Origin: Euclidia mi
Lineage: Eukaryota > Arthropoda > Insecta > Lepidoptera > Erebidae
Length of the DNA stretch: 64,000 nt
Reading direction: 5' to 3'
NCBI GenBank assembly: GCA_944739405.2
Contig: OX123185.2
Location: 7,871,840-7,935,839, forward strand
Shown: in pieces, positions 23,814 through 35,029 of the stretch
Layout: the number at the start of each line of letters is the position of its first letter
Numbering within the stretch: position 1 is the stretch's first letter
Made by a program: the position numbers and the translations under genes
Notes under the pieces: generated by a model
The model's database searches: none
What the model was told of the DNA's origin: nothing
The model's input: only the letters and a program-made list of their open reading frames with translations

Positions 23814-24483
23814 ATGATTCTGAAGACTAAAGAAAGCTATAAAAAAGATTCCAATGACCGGAAACCAAGCTGGCAAAAACGACTAGAGCGAAAACTAGAA
23901 GATTTAAGAAGTAAAATAGGGCGTCTTACACAATTTATTAATGGGAATAGAAGCAGGAACATTATCAAACATGCACATCAAATAATCGAGCAATATAAGA
24001 TGCACACCATCCATGAAGAGCTGAATACACAATCTTCACATACATTAGACACACTCAAGCAAAAACTTTCAGTTGTATCGGGCCGACTGCAGAGGTACAA
24101 GGCATGCACACTCAGAAAACAACAAAACACACAATTTACTCACAATGAAAAGCTCTTTTACCGCAACATCAAGAAAACCACCACTAATCCACAAAATAAC
24201 ACCAATCAAACACCTAACAACCCCATACCAGAAGATATACATAGCTTCTGGGCAAAAATATGGTCAAACCTTATCCACCATAATACTGAAGCTGAGTGGA
24301 TACAAACTGAAGTAAGAAATAGCAACACTCACATACAACCCATAAACTTTGAACACGTATCACCACAGACACTCCAAAAGGTACTACACAACTTACACAA
24401 TTGGAAATCACCAGGTTCTGATTGCATCCATTCGTATTGGTATAAGCAATTCACGTATATCCATAGCTATTTACACAATTATA
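23814..24483 (+). pseudogene. Dong-1 linker and RT finger region
   Basis: Frame 3 continuation. PSWQKRLERKLEDLRSKIGRL aligns with Dong-2 VPAWQCRIERRIAESRALIG, and LHNWKSPGSDCIHSYWYKQF aligns with LPNWKAAGPDGLHNFWLKWL, the start of the RT core. The reading then runs into the TA tract, which translates as repeated IY. Confidence 0.75.
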
Positions 24484-24488
24484 TATAT

Positions 24489-24611
<123 letters not shown>

Positions 24612-24721
24612 TCCAAGGCCCTACTACAATACCACCATATTTAACATCCGGCAAAACATATCTTATTCCTAAAGACTGCAACGATCTAACAAACCCAGCC
24701 AAATACAGACCAATTACTTGT

Positions 24722-25339
24722 TTGCAAACCCTATATAAAATTATCACAGCTTGCATATCGGAATTAATATACCAACACATTGAAGTCAATAGTATCTTAG
24801 CCGAACAACAGAAGGGATGCCGCAAATTCAGTCAAGGATGCAAAGAGCAGTTAATTATAGACTCGGTTATACTTAAGAAGGTCTATAATACAAAATCCGA
24901 CCTCTACAGCATGTATATTGATTACAAGAAAGAATATGATTCAGTTCCACACTCTTGGTTATTAAAGGTTCTACACATGTACAAAATTCACCCCATGATT
25001 ATTAATGTCCTAAATACATTAATAACAACCTGGTCTACTACACTTTCAATTACTACATCAACAGAGACAATAGAAATGAACCCGATTAGGATACAGCGAG
25101 GTATTTTTCAAGGAGACACGCTAAGCCCACTGTGGTTTTGCCTGGCCTTAAACCCGCTTTCCAACATTTTGAACTCTACCTCAGTAGGCTACACTTTAAA
25201 ATACACCGATTTCGACAGACAAAGCGAAACACTAGATTACACACTAACCCATCTTCTTTATATGGACGATATCAAACTTTACATTACCCAGAAAAGAAGG
25301 AGGCAGAGGAGTCATCGACATAACAAATCTACACAATAA
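24722..25339 (+). pseudogene. Dong-1 reverse transcriptase palm
   Basis: RT core in frame 2: QQKGCRKFSQGCKEQLIIDS, MYIDYKKEYDSVPHSWLLK (motif A, Asp), IQRGIFQGDTLSPLWFCLAL (motif B) and LLYMDDIKLY (motif C with YMDD). All catalytic aspartates are present. After KLYIT the sequence jumps into GGRGVIDITNLHNKQITTLR, which corresponds to Dong-2 about 160 residues further on, so the thumb and much of the connector are deleted around 25285-25320. Confidence 0.8.
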
Positions 25340-25439
25340 ACAAATAACTACGCTAAGACAATATTTTCTTACCAAAGCAACAACATCCACACTCCACAAA
25401 GCAATAAGTCGTAATGATAAAAAGAGTACCCCTCTCAAT

Positions 25440-25928
25440 TTGTTAGATACAACAGAACAGTTGAATCAAAAACTAATCGACGATAAAACTAAGATTACAA
25501 TATGGGCTCAAAAGTCTCTACATGGGAGGCATCGTCACGACCTGTGCCAACAAAACGTCGATAAAGAAGCGTCGAACGCATGGCTGAGTCAAGGAATACT
25601 CTTCCCTGAAACTGAAGGGTTCATGATTGCAATACAGGATCAAATAATTGAAACCAGAAATTATAGTAAACACATTATAAAAAAGATACAAAATGACTCC
25701 TGCCGAAAATGTTACAGCTCGCCAGAAACAATACAACACATAACAGGCGCATGTAAGTCCATAGTCCAGACAGATTACAAACATCGAAATGACCAGGTAG
25801 CCAACAGAATACATCAAAAACTTGCACAACAATACAAATTTATAGATTCCATAACAGCCTACTATAAGTATAACCCTAAAACAGTTCTTGAAAATTCTAC
25901 AACCAAATTATATCACCCTAATAAATAA
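25440..25928 (+). pseudogene. Dong-1 connector and CCHC zinc-binding motif
   Basis: LFPETEGFMIAIQDQIIETRNY aligns with Dong-2 LFAETEGFVFAIMDEVVMTNNY. CRKCYSSPETIQHITGAC is the CX2C..HX4C motif that precedes the restriction-like endonuclease in R2/R4-type elements. A frameshift after KTVLENSTTKLY moves the endonuclease into frame 1. Confidence 0.75.
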
Positions 25929-26313
25929 AACAACTAAAACAGGATACTTAATAGACATTACCGTACCAAACACACATAACATTCAGAACACTATTGCAGA
26001 AAAACTCAGCAAATATATTGAGCTTAAAGACGAAATTTTAAGATTATGGCACTTACAAAAAGTAACTATTGTACCAATTGTTATTTTTACAACAGGAGTT
26101 ATACCAAGACAGTTACACCAATCCCTTAAAACTTTAAATTTACCAGATAATACCTACTACCTGTTACAAAAGGCAGTAATACTCAATACATGCAGATTGG
26201 TTAGAAAATTCTTACAGTGCGTACCGGACAGTACCCAACCTCTAACCAACACTAACACCGCACACACCTCACAGTTTAACACTCAAACTATGTCTGATGC
26301 TCACTTGGCTTAG
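25888..26313 (+). pseudogene. Dong-1 restriction-like endonuclease C-terminus
   Basis: TKTGYLIDITVPNTHNIQNT matches the K..(A/Y)MIIDVTIP block of Dong-2, part of the PD-(D/E)XK nuclease that nicks the TAA target. The upstream KPD segment is lost or scrambled by the frameshift near 25910. Ends LLQKAVILNTCRLVRKFLQC, comparable to IQKAVLLATARIVRRFLSL in Dong-2. About 50 bp of 3' UTR follow before the TAA tract. Confidence 0.7.
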
Positions 26314-26366
26314 GCCCGTAGCATCAGTCTGACACCGGGTAACCGAGAAAACAAAAGAAAAATCAA

Positions 26367-26383
26367 AATAATAATAATAATAA
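26367..26383. repeat. TAA microsatellite, shared border of Dong-1 and LINE-A
   Basis: Short TAA tract that is both the right flank of Dong-1 and, on the minus strand, the ATT tail following the LINE-A 3' end (AATAAATGATTTATTATTA). Confidence 0.8.
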
Positions 26384-27162
26384 ATCATTTATTTGCTGAA
26401 ATATGGTGGTACATAGGATGTTAAGTCAATGTAGGTATAGTGCTGAAACATATTCCACCCTCATTACGGGTATGCAAAATATAGTTTTACATTAATTTTA
26501 TAAATGGAATTATATACTAATGGAATTCGAATAACTACATCTAGCTTATAATACAATATTATCACAATTGGTTTCATTATAATTATAACAATTATTTTGA
26601 CTTAAAACAAGTCACGAGAATAGAGTATTTTAGTGGGCACCAAATCGGCACGTGCTTTTGTTCAAAAAATCTTTGACACTCTAAACTCTTCTGGATTAGC
26701 CACTTTCGCAAGGCACTACAAAACTTATTATACAGCAGGTCGGTCATTTCCTTGGGTAAAGAATTATATATTAAAGGTGCCTTATAATTACAGCTTTTCC
26801 TAAACAGTTCAAGCTTAGGTACAGTCATTTTTAGAGGTAGGTGATTAATTTTGCGTTTAAATGTGCTGTCGTTGGATGCAAAAAGATGGCTGTGGTATTT
26901 GACAAATTTGGCTGTTTCGTAGATATATATGCACGGTACGGTTAGTAGGTTTTTTGACTTGAAGATTGGTTTGCATGATTCTGACCAGGCCATGCCGTAG
27001 AGTGCTCGAATGCATTTTTTCTGAGCTATGAATACTCTAGCAATGTCACAAGAATTACCCCAGATCACTATGCCGTACCGTATGATGGAGCATATGTAAG
27101 CATGATAGAGGTCTGTCTGCTTGTCACGTCTTTTACTTTTCTAAGTGCGAAAACAAATTATT
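26384..27162 (-). mobile_element. LINE-A: 5'-truncated CR1/Jockey-type LINE
   Basis: Minus-strand copy with its 3' end at 26384 followed by an ATT-type tail. Only the last part of ORF2 is present. Similarity begins near 27160 (FALRKVKDVTSRQT), shifts frame, then runs from YHAYICSIIRYGIVIWGNS to the stop at 26592. A roughly 200-bp 3' UTR follows. The structure is that of an ordinary 5'-truncated retrotransposition product. Confidence 0.7.
26592..27068 (-). pseudogene. LINE-A ORF2 C-terminal region
   Basis: 158 open codons. WGNSCDIARVFIAQKKCIRAL and the following FKSKNLLTVPCIYIYETAKF correspond to FWGNCSERESIFKSQKRCIRAM and LHKLLTLPCLYILEISLF of LINE-C at 36428-37675. This is the thumb/C-terminal region beyond the reverse transcriptase active site. 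No catalytic residues remain, so it is a remnant. Confidence 0.7.
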
Positions 27163-27252
27163 TAACAAACAAACACAATTGTTTTTCAAAAGAAAACAAT
27201 TGATTTTTATAGTGTGAAGCTAGCTTATAGCATGGTTAACATAATAATAAAT

Positions 27253-27505
27253 GACGACCGGTTGGCGCAGCGGGAGTGTAAGCGACTGCTACGCCGAAGG
27301 TCGCGGGTTCGATTCCCGCTCAAGTCAAACATTTGTGTGCGTGAACATGGGTGTTTGTCTTGGTCTGGGTGTTTCTATGTATAATATGTATGTATTCACA
27401 AAAAAAAAGTATATATGTATGTTTATCCATTATCTAGTATCCATAGTACAAGCTCTGCTTAGTTTGGGACTAGATGGTGATGTGTGTATGTGGTAGAATA
27501 TAATA
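27253..27505 (+). repeat. tRNA-derived SINE, family A (best copy)
   Basis: Head GGTTGGCGCAGCGGGAGTGT, ACTGCTACGCCGAAGGTCGC, GGGTTCGATTCCCGCTCAAG, then the family A body ending TGGGACTAGATGGTGATGTG. It provides the uninterrupted reference for the rearranged copy at 16832. Confidence 0.8.
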
Positions 27506-27629
27506 ACAACATTCAAATATGCGTCGTTAGATTACACGTTGTTACAGAATGCGTTGAAGAAATAAAGGTTCACTGCTCGTTTCCCGTAGGTGATAGCGTA
27601 ATAATATGTAACTTATATGTTGACCCGAC

Positions 27630-27790
27630 ATTCTAATAATATTCGTGCCAAATTTGAAGTAAATCCATGCAGTAATTTTTGAGTTTATCCCGGACAGACA
27701 AACAGACAAAAATTCTAAAAACTATATTTTTGGCTTCGGTATCGGTTGTAGATCACACCCCAAATATAAAAAAAATAAACAATCTACAGT
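27630..27790 (+). repeat. RTE-type LINE 3' UTR fragment
   Basis: CGTGCCAAATTTGAAGTAAATCC, GTTTATCCCGGACAGACAAACAGACAAAAATTCTAAAAAC and CTTCGGTATCGGTTGTAGAT resemble the well-known insect repeat with 'CCAAATTTCA..GTTTATC..GACAGACAGACAAAAATT'. Assignment is from memory of the pattern and is tentative. Confidence 0.45.
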
Positions 27791-27799
27791 TTTGAATTT

Positions 27800-30700
27800 C
27801 CTACCATTTTATTATATGTATAGATTACTATTGCACTTTAGTAATACCGTAACGTTTAACATGTCTGCAGAAGTCACCACCTGTGTGGGTAACCTCTTGC
27901 TGTAGCATTAACTTCGGAAGGCACGAACATAAATCAGTCCCGGTTCTTGTCTCAGACTAAAAATATTTAGGCTATGACGGATGCCTTCGAGCGTTCTAGA
28001 AACTCCGACCACAGAGCCAGTTTAGTGTGTGACCAACTCTCTCCACATACTTACAGTAAAATAAGAAAAAGACATTAAATTAGAAAAGTATAATGTAAGT
28101 ATGATAATAGTATGATACTTAGTTGCATGTACTGGTGCGTATTTCTGAATCAAGGTGTTTTCTGCTTGGATAGTCACGGTTCCTGAAAATGCACCACACT
28201 AACTCAAACGACGCTTATTTAATACCAAAGTTTGTGCTAAGCTACATATCCCGCACATGCTTACGTTTCGATTAAATATAAGCAAAATTAATTTGTATGC
28301 TTAAAACATTGTATCCGTATATATAAAAGTAAAACTGAAGTGTCGGTCTGTGATATCAAAATATAAATGTTTTCTCAAGTGCTAGTTATTGCCCACAATA
28401 CCAAGACGTAAACAATGTTTGTCTTCGTCTGGTTTAATCTTTCGATCGGCTTAATCGGTATTAGTAGGACTTTCATCAGAAAATAGAAACTCTATTTTCC
28501 AGTAAAAGTATGCCGTTAATTACAAACTCTTTGGTTACATATAGGCTCGAAACATTCTGGCTGTCGTTTTGCACATTGGAAAGCTTATAACAGTACATAG
28601 AAATTAAACAGAAAGCCTATAATAATTGCGGAGCAGCGAGTTCTGAAAATAAATAACAATTTTTTCTTGGGTTTACGCGAATGTTACACATTGAAATTAA
28701 ACTACAGTTTACGGATTTTATCGCGTTATATTGGTTTCACTGGTTATTTGTTATTACATTTCAGTTCAGTCTGCCGTGAACACGAATCCTGTAAAGAATT
28801 CGAAACGTCGGCTAGTAATAAAAATGTAGTTTCTAGATCTTTCGGTTTAAATGTATCAGCTCAGATTTATTCCAAGTGTACAAAGAAATTAAATATAAAT
28901 TGAAGATTTAATTAATGGATGATTTTTACTAAGCAACTAAATAACAAGTTATTTGCAAGTACCATACTGTTTACTTAACTAAATAAAGTTTCTACCAAAA
29001 TCAAAGACATCTGTTACTTACTTTACTTTAGTATTACATTAACTATTATTGGCCTATCCAAACTTACATATCATAACAAATAAATAAAATTGAAGTGTCT
29101 GTTTGTAACGACAAAATATGCTCAGCCCGTTACTTGCACGATACCTGTATCTATGTTGCGGATAATCTTCACTAGACGACACAAACGACTAGACACGCCT
29201 GCAAATATTTTGCTACCAGGTAGCTGTCTATACAAGAAATAACTTAGGCTACTTATTTTCCTCCCAGAGAATTGTTACAAAACTTTTTCCGATCCGGTAT
29301 CGCAAAAATCGAGTCCTCATACATATTTTCAATTAAAATTCCAGGAGTGTTTATTCCAAATCCTCATCCACTGGTAAAGCGTACTTCATTACTTGCCCAC
29401 ATCATAGTAAGCTAGCGGATGAATAAGGCGGGGTATAAAATACGGCATCAAAACTTTTTGACCATCTCAATGAAGTCAGCTTTCAAACAATATATAAAAC
29501 ACCTCATCTTAATAGATCCATTCGTTTAAGAGCCACGAGTTGACAGACACGTTAAACTTGCAATATGCATCAGGGACACGAGGGATAAAATCATTTTAAA
29601 TTATATGGAATGTGAATGTATGCCTAGGTGTAATGCTTATGCTGGCTCTAACGTTTTCGCAAAGGTGTGGTTATTGGTACTCACCCTTACTTGGTTTTCG
29701 CAATTTCTCATTAAACTTTGCTTAGGAACCTTTATTTTTTTAATATACTTAATAGACACCACAGTCCCTCCGTGACCAATGCCGGTACAAGACGCTCGAA
29801 ATGTCGGAATAAAAAAGGTATTTTATACCATTTATTAGATAATGTTACATGATTAATAGCCGTTAAATAATTTTGTATGACAGTATGTTACCCGTTACAT
29901 AAATATTACTATGTAAGATTACTATCGCGAAGGTATTAAACGCTGTGCAATTAATCAAAATGAGAACCTATAGTAATAACAAAACACAAACTGCACAAAA
30001 GGTTTCATGTGTCTAACCACACGACACTTATCAACGTGGATTTTGCAGTCATCCAACGTTAATAATTACCAGCTTTTAAATGTAATTAAATAATTTGAAC
30101 AGTATAATTAACCTGCATGATTCTTGTTTAAAATTAACGGCATTTAAAGTCTTAGTAATCAGGATTGTAATATATATTTAGAAGAGAAAGCGTTCCCTAG
30201 AATGATGATGAAGATACGTAGCTATTGGTTCATACATTACATCCCTCTTCCTATATCAACACAGAAGAAATGTTAAGGCAACATACGCAAGCCACTGCTG
30301 CCTCGTGAGAATTAATAAGAGTAAGAATCAGTATGACAAATTGGAGGATACGGTGATGACGACTTTGCGACACCTAGTACTAAGATCGGTGACCACTTGA
30401 CCAATTTTGAGCATATGTGTATGTGTTATGACACGACTTTTTAGTCCACTCTGACAGCAGCTGGAGACATACTAATACGCAAAAAAAAGGTATTATCAAT
30501 TCAAAACACAATGAATAAAGATACGCATCTTAAAACAAAACCTACTTACAAACGTTGTAAAAAGATAATTTGCATGAAAATTGTATTTTGCGAACGTTCG
30601 CAGAAAGTTTCTGCACAAACAATAAACAGTTACAGTTTTGCACAGGAACATTTTCACAGTGCATGTGTTTCCATTAGCGTTTACGTTACGTTTTTAAACA

Positions 30701-31120
30701 AATGCACAAAAATTGTTTGAATAAACTGATGTGTTATTGGTTTAATATTGTTCTCTGTAAACAGCAATTTTGCGTCCAGTGTTATGTAGTAGTATACTTA
30801 TATACGTGAAAATACTGTTAACTTTTATCTTATAAATATATTACAGTTACATATTAATACAAAGAATAATGTTGAGCCACAAATAAAAATGTTGTATATT
30901 TCTTAACAAATTGTGTAGAAAAATTACTTAATAATAGAACAAATCATTATGCTCATCACAAAATGTTTTATGCTGGGTGGAAATCGAATCTCATTTTTTG
31001 CCGTAGCTGCCCAGGTCACTTACCATTGGGCTCACCACTCAGTACTGATACTAATCAACCGTGTTATTCCCTTCGCTTGCCATGTTTCAATCAATTAGCA
31101 ATTGTGCAAAATAAGTTCTG
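27800..31120. other. Non-coding, mostly unrecognised
   Basis: AT-rich. Short pieces near 28320 and 29090 (TAAAACTGAAGTGTC, TAAAATTGAAGTGTCTGTTTGTAA) resemble the 5' part of the Helitron-like element at 17909. The open frames at 28667-28903, 30511-30720 and 30963-31229 have no recognisable domain. Confidence 0.45.
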
Positions 31121-31127
31121 TGTGAAG

Positions 31128-31194
31128 TGTGAAAATAAACAGGTCAATTGCGAGTCGGACTCGCGCACCGATGGTTCCGTACAAACCTGTATCT
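31128..31194 (+). repeat. Fragment of a widespread insect repeat
   Basis: GTCAATTGCGAGTCGGACTCGCGCACCGATGGTTCCGTA is a sequence seen in many arthropod repeats, probably a LINE 3' portion. It stops just before the TAA tract that bounds Dong-2. Confidence 0.45.
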
Positions 31195-31213
31195 ATAATA
31201 ATAATAATAATAA
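31195..31213. repeat. TAA microsatellite, left flank of Dong-2
   Basis: Six uninterrupted TAA units directly before the Dong-2 5' end; a matching AAT tract follows at 35162-35179. Confidence 0.85.
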
Positions 31214-31467
31214 CCTGGCAACACCGTAAAGTCAACAACCAAATTTTCTTGCATATTTTTATTTGAATTTATATTACAGTTTTACGATACAATTTATATA
31301 TTTATACCACAACAAGAAGTTATAATACCTAAAATATACGGATTTACTTATAAAAGCCATAAAATTTAAGAAATAATATTATAGATAAATATACTGAAGA
31401 TGACACCATATGTCAAAATGAAAAACACAAACAATAACAAATATAAAGGCAAGGAAATGTAATTTAA

Positions 31468-31716
31468 ATGTTGACCAGAGCCAGGAAAGCAGCTGCAGCA
31501 CGATTAACACCTCTGGACTCGTCGCTCAGCTCCGCCTCACAACCGCCGGCACCAGCAACAGCATCGCCGGTGAGTGTTGAGGCGTTGAGCGCATCTAGCG
31601 ACGAGTTTTTCTCCCCGCCGTCATCGCCACCACCTGTCCGCCGGCGAGGGAGAGGCCGGCCACCGAATGGCTTAGGACCCCGAGGCTCATCATGTGCACC
31701 GCATGAGGTGGACTAG
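31468..31716 (+). pseudogene. Dong-2 polyprotein, N-terminal segment
   Basis: Starts at ATG 31468 (MLTRARKAAAARL) and is rich in Ala, Pro and Ser, then basic (RRRGRGRPP, an AT-hook-like pattern at about residues 58-66). It closes at TAG 31714, while the conserved RMRWTRSMNENV module lies in the next frame from about 31703. A one-base shift between 31650 and 31700 therefore separates the two parts. Alternatively translation could use a frameshift, but no obvious slippery site is present. Confidence 0.65.
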
Positions 31717-32388
31717 ATCCATGAATGAGAATGTCATGCGGGCATATTATGTGGCTACAGAGGGTGGTACCAACCTTACGGCGTACCGTGATCGCATGCT
31801 GCCTCTGTTTCAGGACTTGGAACCGGCCGTCAACGTTTCGGCGCAGCGACTGTCGGATCAAGTGCGCGCAATTCAGCGCTGTCGTTTGCTGGATGATGAT
31901 GCACTTGAGAGGCTACGCTCGGACTTGCAAGGTAACCCTCCCATTCCTCCTTCCACGCGTGAACGTGTAACGACAGAGATAGTTGACGCACTAAGGCCGC
32001 AAAGTGTTGAAGAAGTGGATGGTGGGGATATACAAGTAAGTGCCCAGTACATGGATTATGTAAGGAGTACTTTGGAATGTGCCATCAGGGAATATCGTTA
32101 CGAGGCCTTAGTAAATAGGCCTCGAGTGCCGCGTTTGCCCACGCATAAGAAAAATTTGGCGCTGGTGTGTGCCCTAGATTCACTATTGTCTATATACCTA
32201 GACAATAGTGAAAATCTCAGTGATACACACTCAATTCTGTACTGTGCGGCTGTAGCGGCATGTCGGATAGCCAATGTCAAGATAGAAAAGAACATTGATA
32301 TGGCTACCCGAAATAATGCTGTGCCGGCTTGGCAGTGCAGGATTGAGCGTCGTATCGCTGAGTCTAGGGCACTCATTGGCAAGCTGAT

Positions 32389-32515
32389 CTGCTTCAGGTC
32401 GGGCAATACTCGCCCGAGAGTGATGCGTTTTGTGACCCGCGCCTTTGCAGGAACGGGTATTAGGCCACAAGAATACACGTCGCGGGTCACAGAACGCATC
32501 GACTTCCTGAAGCAG
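32389..32515 (+). other. Multi-stem RNA-type structure in Dong-2 linker
   Basis: Outer stem CTGCTTCAGG (32389-32398) with CCTGAAGCAG (32506-32515). Inside are a 6-bp hairpin (TCGGGC / GCCCGA, 32399-32417) and a 20-bp stem (32422-32441 with 32481-32500) whose only mismatch is T-G. Coding throughout. Confidence 0.85.
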
Positions 32516-33051
32516 AAGATTTATGCGTGGGCAAATCGTATCAAACGTTATAAAAAACGTATAGGCAGATATTCCCAGAATCGCACATTCCAAAAAGATG
32601 AAAGGTGGGTGTATAGAAATTGGGAGCGACCCGGTCTAGGTGTGGATGATGGAGGTCTACCAGATGATGAAACTACAAATACGTTCTGGAGTAGCATCTG
32701 GTCGACCCCCGTTAGCCACACGGAGGGTGGTTGGTTTAGGGATGTCGAGCGATCATGTGCAGCAATCCCAAATATGGATGCCGTAGCTATTACAGCTACG
32801 GATGTTAGTTGTGCAGTCCGTCCGTTACCAAACTGGAAAGCGGCAGGTCCGGACGGATTGCACAACTTTTGGTTGAAGTGGCTGCGTAGTGCACATGCTC
32901 GTTTTGCGTCCCAATTCCAATCATCTCTAGAATCAGGGACGCTGCCAATTTTTTTAACAACTGGCATTACCCACCTGCTCTTCAAAACAGGAAGTACCAC
33001 GGATCCAAAAAATTATAGACCTATAACCTGCCTACCGACGGTCTATAAACT

Positions 33052-33134
33052 TTTTACATCCATTTTGAGAACCAAACTGGCCAAACATATATATACTAAC
33101 AAAATCATGTCCAGTTCTCAAAATGGATGTAAAA
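33052..33134 (+). other. Perfect 21-bp stem in Dong-2 RT
   Basis: Arms 33052-33072 and 33114-33134 are exact reverse complements with a 41-nt loop. Both arms are coding (around FTSILRTK and SSQNGCK). See findings. Confidence 0.95.
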
Positions 33135-33694
33135 GTGGGTCACGTGGTACTAAAGAGCTACTCCTTATAGACATGACCATTAGCCAACAGGTTCGCCGTA
33201 GCCGAAAGGATCTAGCGACATGCTGGATAGATTATAAGAAGGCCTACGACTCTGTGCCACATACATGGCTCTTGAGAGTGCTAGAGTTGTACAAAGTGGA
33301 TCCAACTCTATGCACTTTCCTGAAGACGTGTATGGGGCAGTGGAGTACGGTTCTTCGCTATCCAGGATGTCGACGGAGACTCGGATGCGGCGATCCTATA
33401 AAGATCCAACGAGGAATCTTCCAAGGTGACAGTTTGAGTCCCTTATGGTTTTGTCTAGCACTGAATCCTCTTAGCACTTTGCTCGAGAATTCGGGGCTAG
33501 GCTATCGGTTGCACAGCAGAGGTCAAGTAATATCTCACCTTCTTTTCATGGATGACTTAAAACTATTTGCCTCTACTGACCTCCAGTTGACAGAGTTAAT
33601 AAAGGTAACTGAAAACTTTAGTAAGTCTATCAAAATGGAGTGCGGTGTAGATAAATGTGCGATCTTGCATGTAAAGAAGGGCAGGGTTGTGTAA

Positions 33695-35029
33695 TCTGAT
33701 GGTATAGAACTATCAGATTTCACACAACTTAGATCTCTATCTGCAACCGAAACCTACAAATATCTAGGTATGTCGCAGGCACTAGGTATTGCTGAGGCTG
33801 GCATGAAACAGGCGTTGCAGGAGCGCTTCTTTGGCCGTCTGAGAAAAATCTTAAATAGTTTTTTATCAGGCGGTAACAGGGTGCGCGCCTGTAACGGTTG
33901 GGCCATGCCAGTCTTAATGTACTCCTTCGGCATACTTAGATGGACTCAAACAGAACTTGATGCCTTGGATAGAAAAGTCCGTTGTCTATTGACTACATAC
34001 CGGATGCATCACCCGCGGTCATCAGTAATGAGATTGTACATCCCGCGGAAGTGCGGGGTTCGCGGCTTCTTAAGTGCCAAGACCCTCCATAACCGCGAGG
34101 TGTGCAATCTCAGGGAATATTTTCTCAGCACTGACGCGGGTGTCCACCGTGATGTGGTCACTGTGGACAACGGGCTTACCCCGTTGGGTCTAGCTAAGGA
34201 GAACTGGCGCAAACCTGCCGTACTTGGTGTTGAGGAGCGCAAGGAGGTATGGAAAGGTAAAGAGCTGCATGGACGTTTTTATCGGGCCCTGCATGGACCC
34301 GATGTAGACTTACCAGCTTCTGTGTCCTGGCTACGTTTTGGCGATCTGTTCGCCGAAACAGAAGGTTTTGTCTTTGCGATTATGGACGAGGTTGTCATGA
34401 CGAATAACTACCGGAAGTATATCCTGAGGGATGGGACGGTTGACATATGTCGGGCATGTCACCAGCCTGGTGAATCTCTCAGACATATAGTATCTGGTTG
34501 TTCTCGTCTTGCCAACGGCGAGTATTTGCACAGGCACAACCAAGTAGCTAGGATCATCCATCAGCAACTTGCCTTAAAGTACAATCTTGTAGACTCTGAG
34601 ATACCGTACTACAGGTATGTGCCCGACCCAGTTCTTGAAAATGGTCGTGCCACCATGTATTGGGATCGATCTATCATTACTGATAGAACTATTGTGGCTA
34701 ACAAGCCAGATATAGTAGTGATAGATCGATCTAAGCGCCTTGCAATGATCATCGATGTCACCATTCCCCATGACGAGAATCTCGTGAAAGCCGAGAAAGA
34801 TAAACAAATAAAATATTTGGATTTGGCTCACGAGATTGTCGACATGTGGGATGTGGACTCGGCGATCATTGTACCGATAGTCGTGTCAGTTAATGGTCTC
34901 ATTGCCAAGAGCCTCGATCACCACCTCAAGAGGCTCGCGTTAGACGGTTGGATTAAGTCCTCTATACAGAAGGCAGTATTGCTGGCCACGGCTCGTATCG
35001 TCAGGAGGTTCCTCTCTCTGGAGCCCTAA
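33695..35029 (+). pseudogene. Dong-2 connector, CCHC and restriction-like endonuclease
   Basis: Same frame as the RT block; an ATG is present at 33770. After the connector come CRACHQPGESLRHIVSGC (CX2C..HX4C, from 34449) and the nuclease core ANKPDIVVIDRSKRLAMIIDV, which supplies the PD and the later D of a PD-(D/E)XK nuclease. This domain nicks the target and starts target-primed reverse transcription in R2/R4-type elements. It ends IVRRFLSLEP at 35029. If the TAA at 33692 is not read through, this part would be made only from an internal start. Confidence 0.85.

Larger units (their letters stand above)
31694..33694 (+). pseudogene. Dong-2 Myb-like module and reverse transcriptase
   Basis: 666 open codons. 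Residues about 4-80 form the module shared with Dong-1 (MRWTRSMNENVMRAYY, QRLSDQVRAIQR). The RT core begins near residue 379 (NWKAAGPDGLHNFWLKWL), motif A is WIDYKKAYDSVPHTW near 510, motif B GIFQGDSLSPLWFCLAL near 573, and motif C LLFMDDLKLF near 617, with Phe in the first position of F/YXDD. All catalytic Asp are present. The frame stops at TAA 33692-33694 but continues immediately in the same frame (SDGIELSDFTQLRSL), so this is a single nonsense codon, located inside a hairpin arm. Confidence 0.85.

Noticed and set aside
27254..27330. tRNA gene
   Set aside because: Has A- and B-box-like words, but no clean cloverleaf, and the same head with the same long body recurs at 9727 and 16832. It is a SINE.
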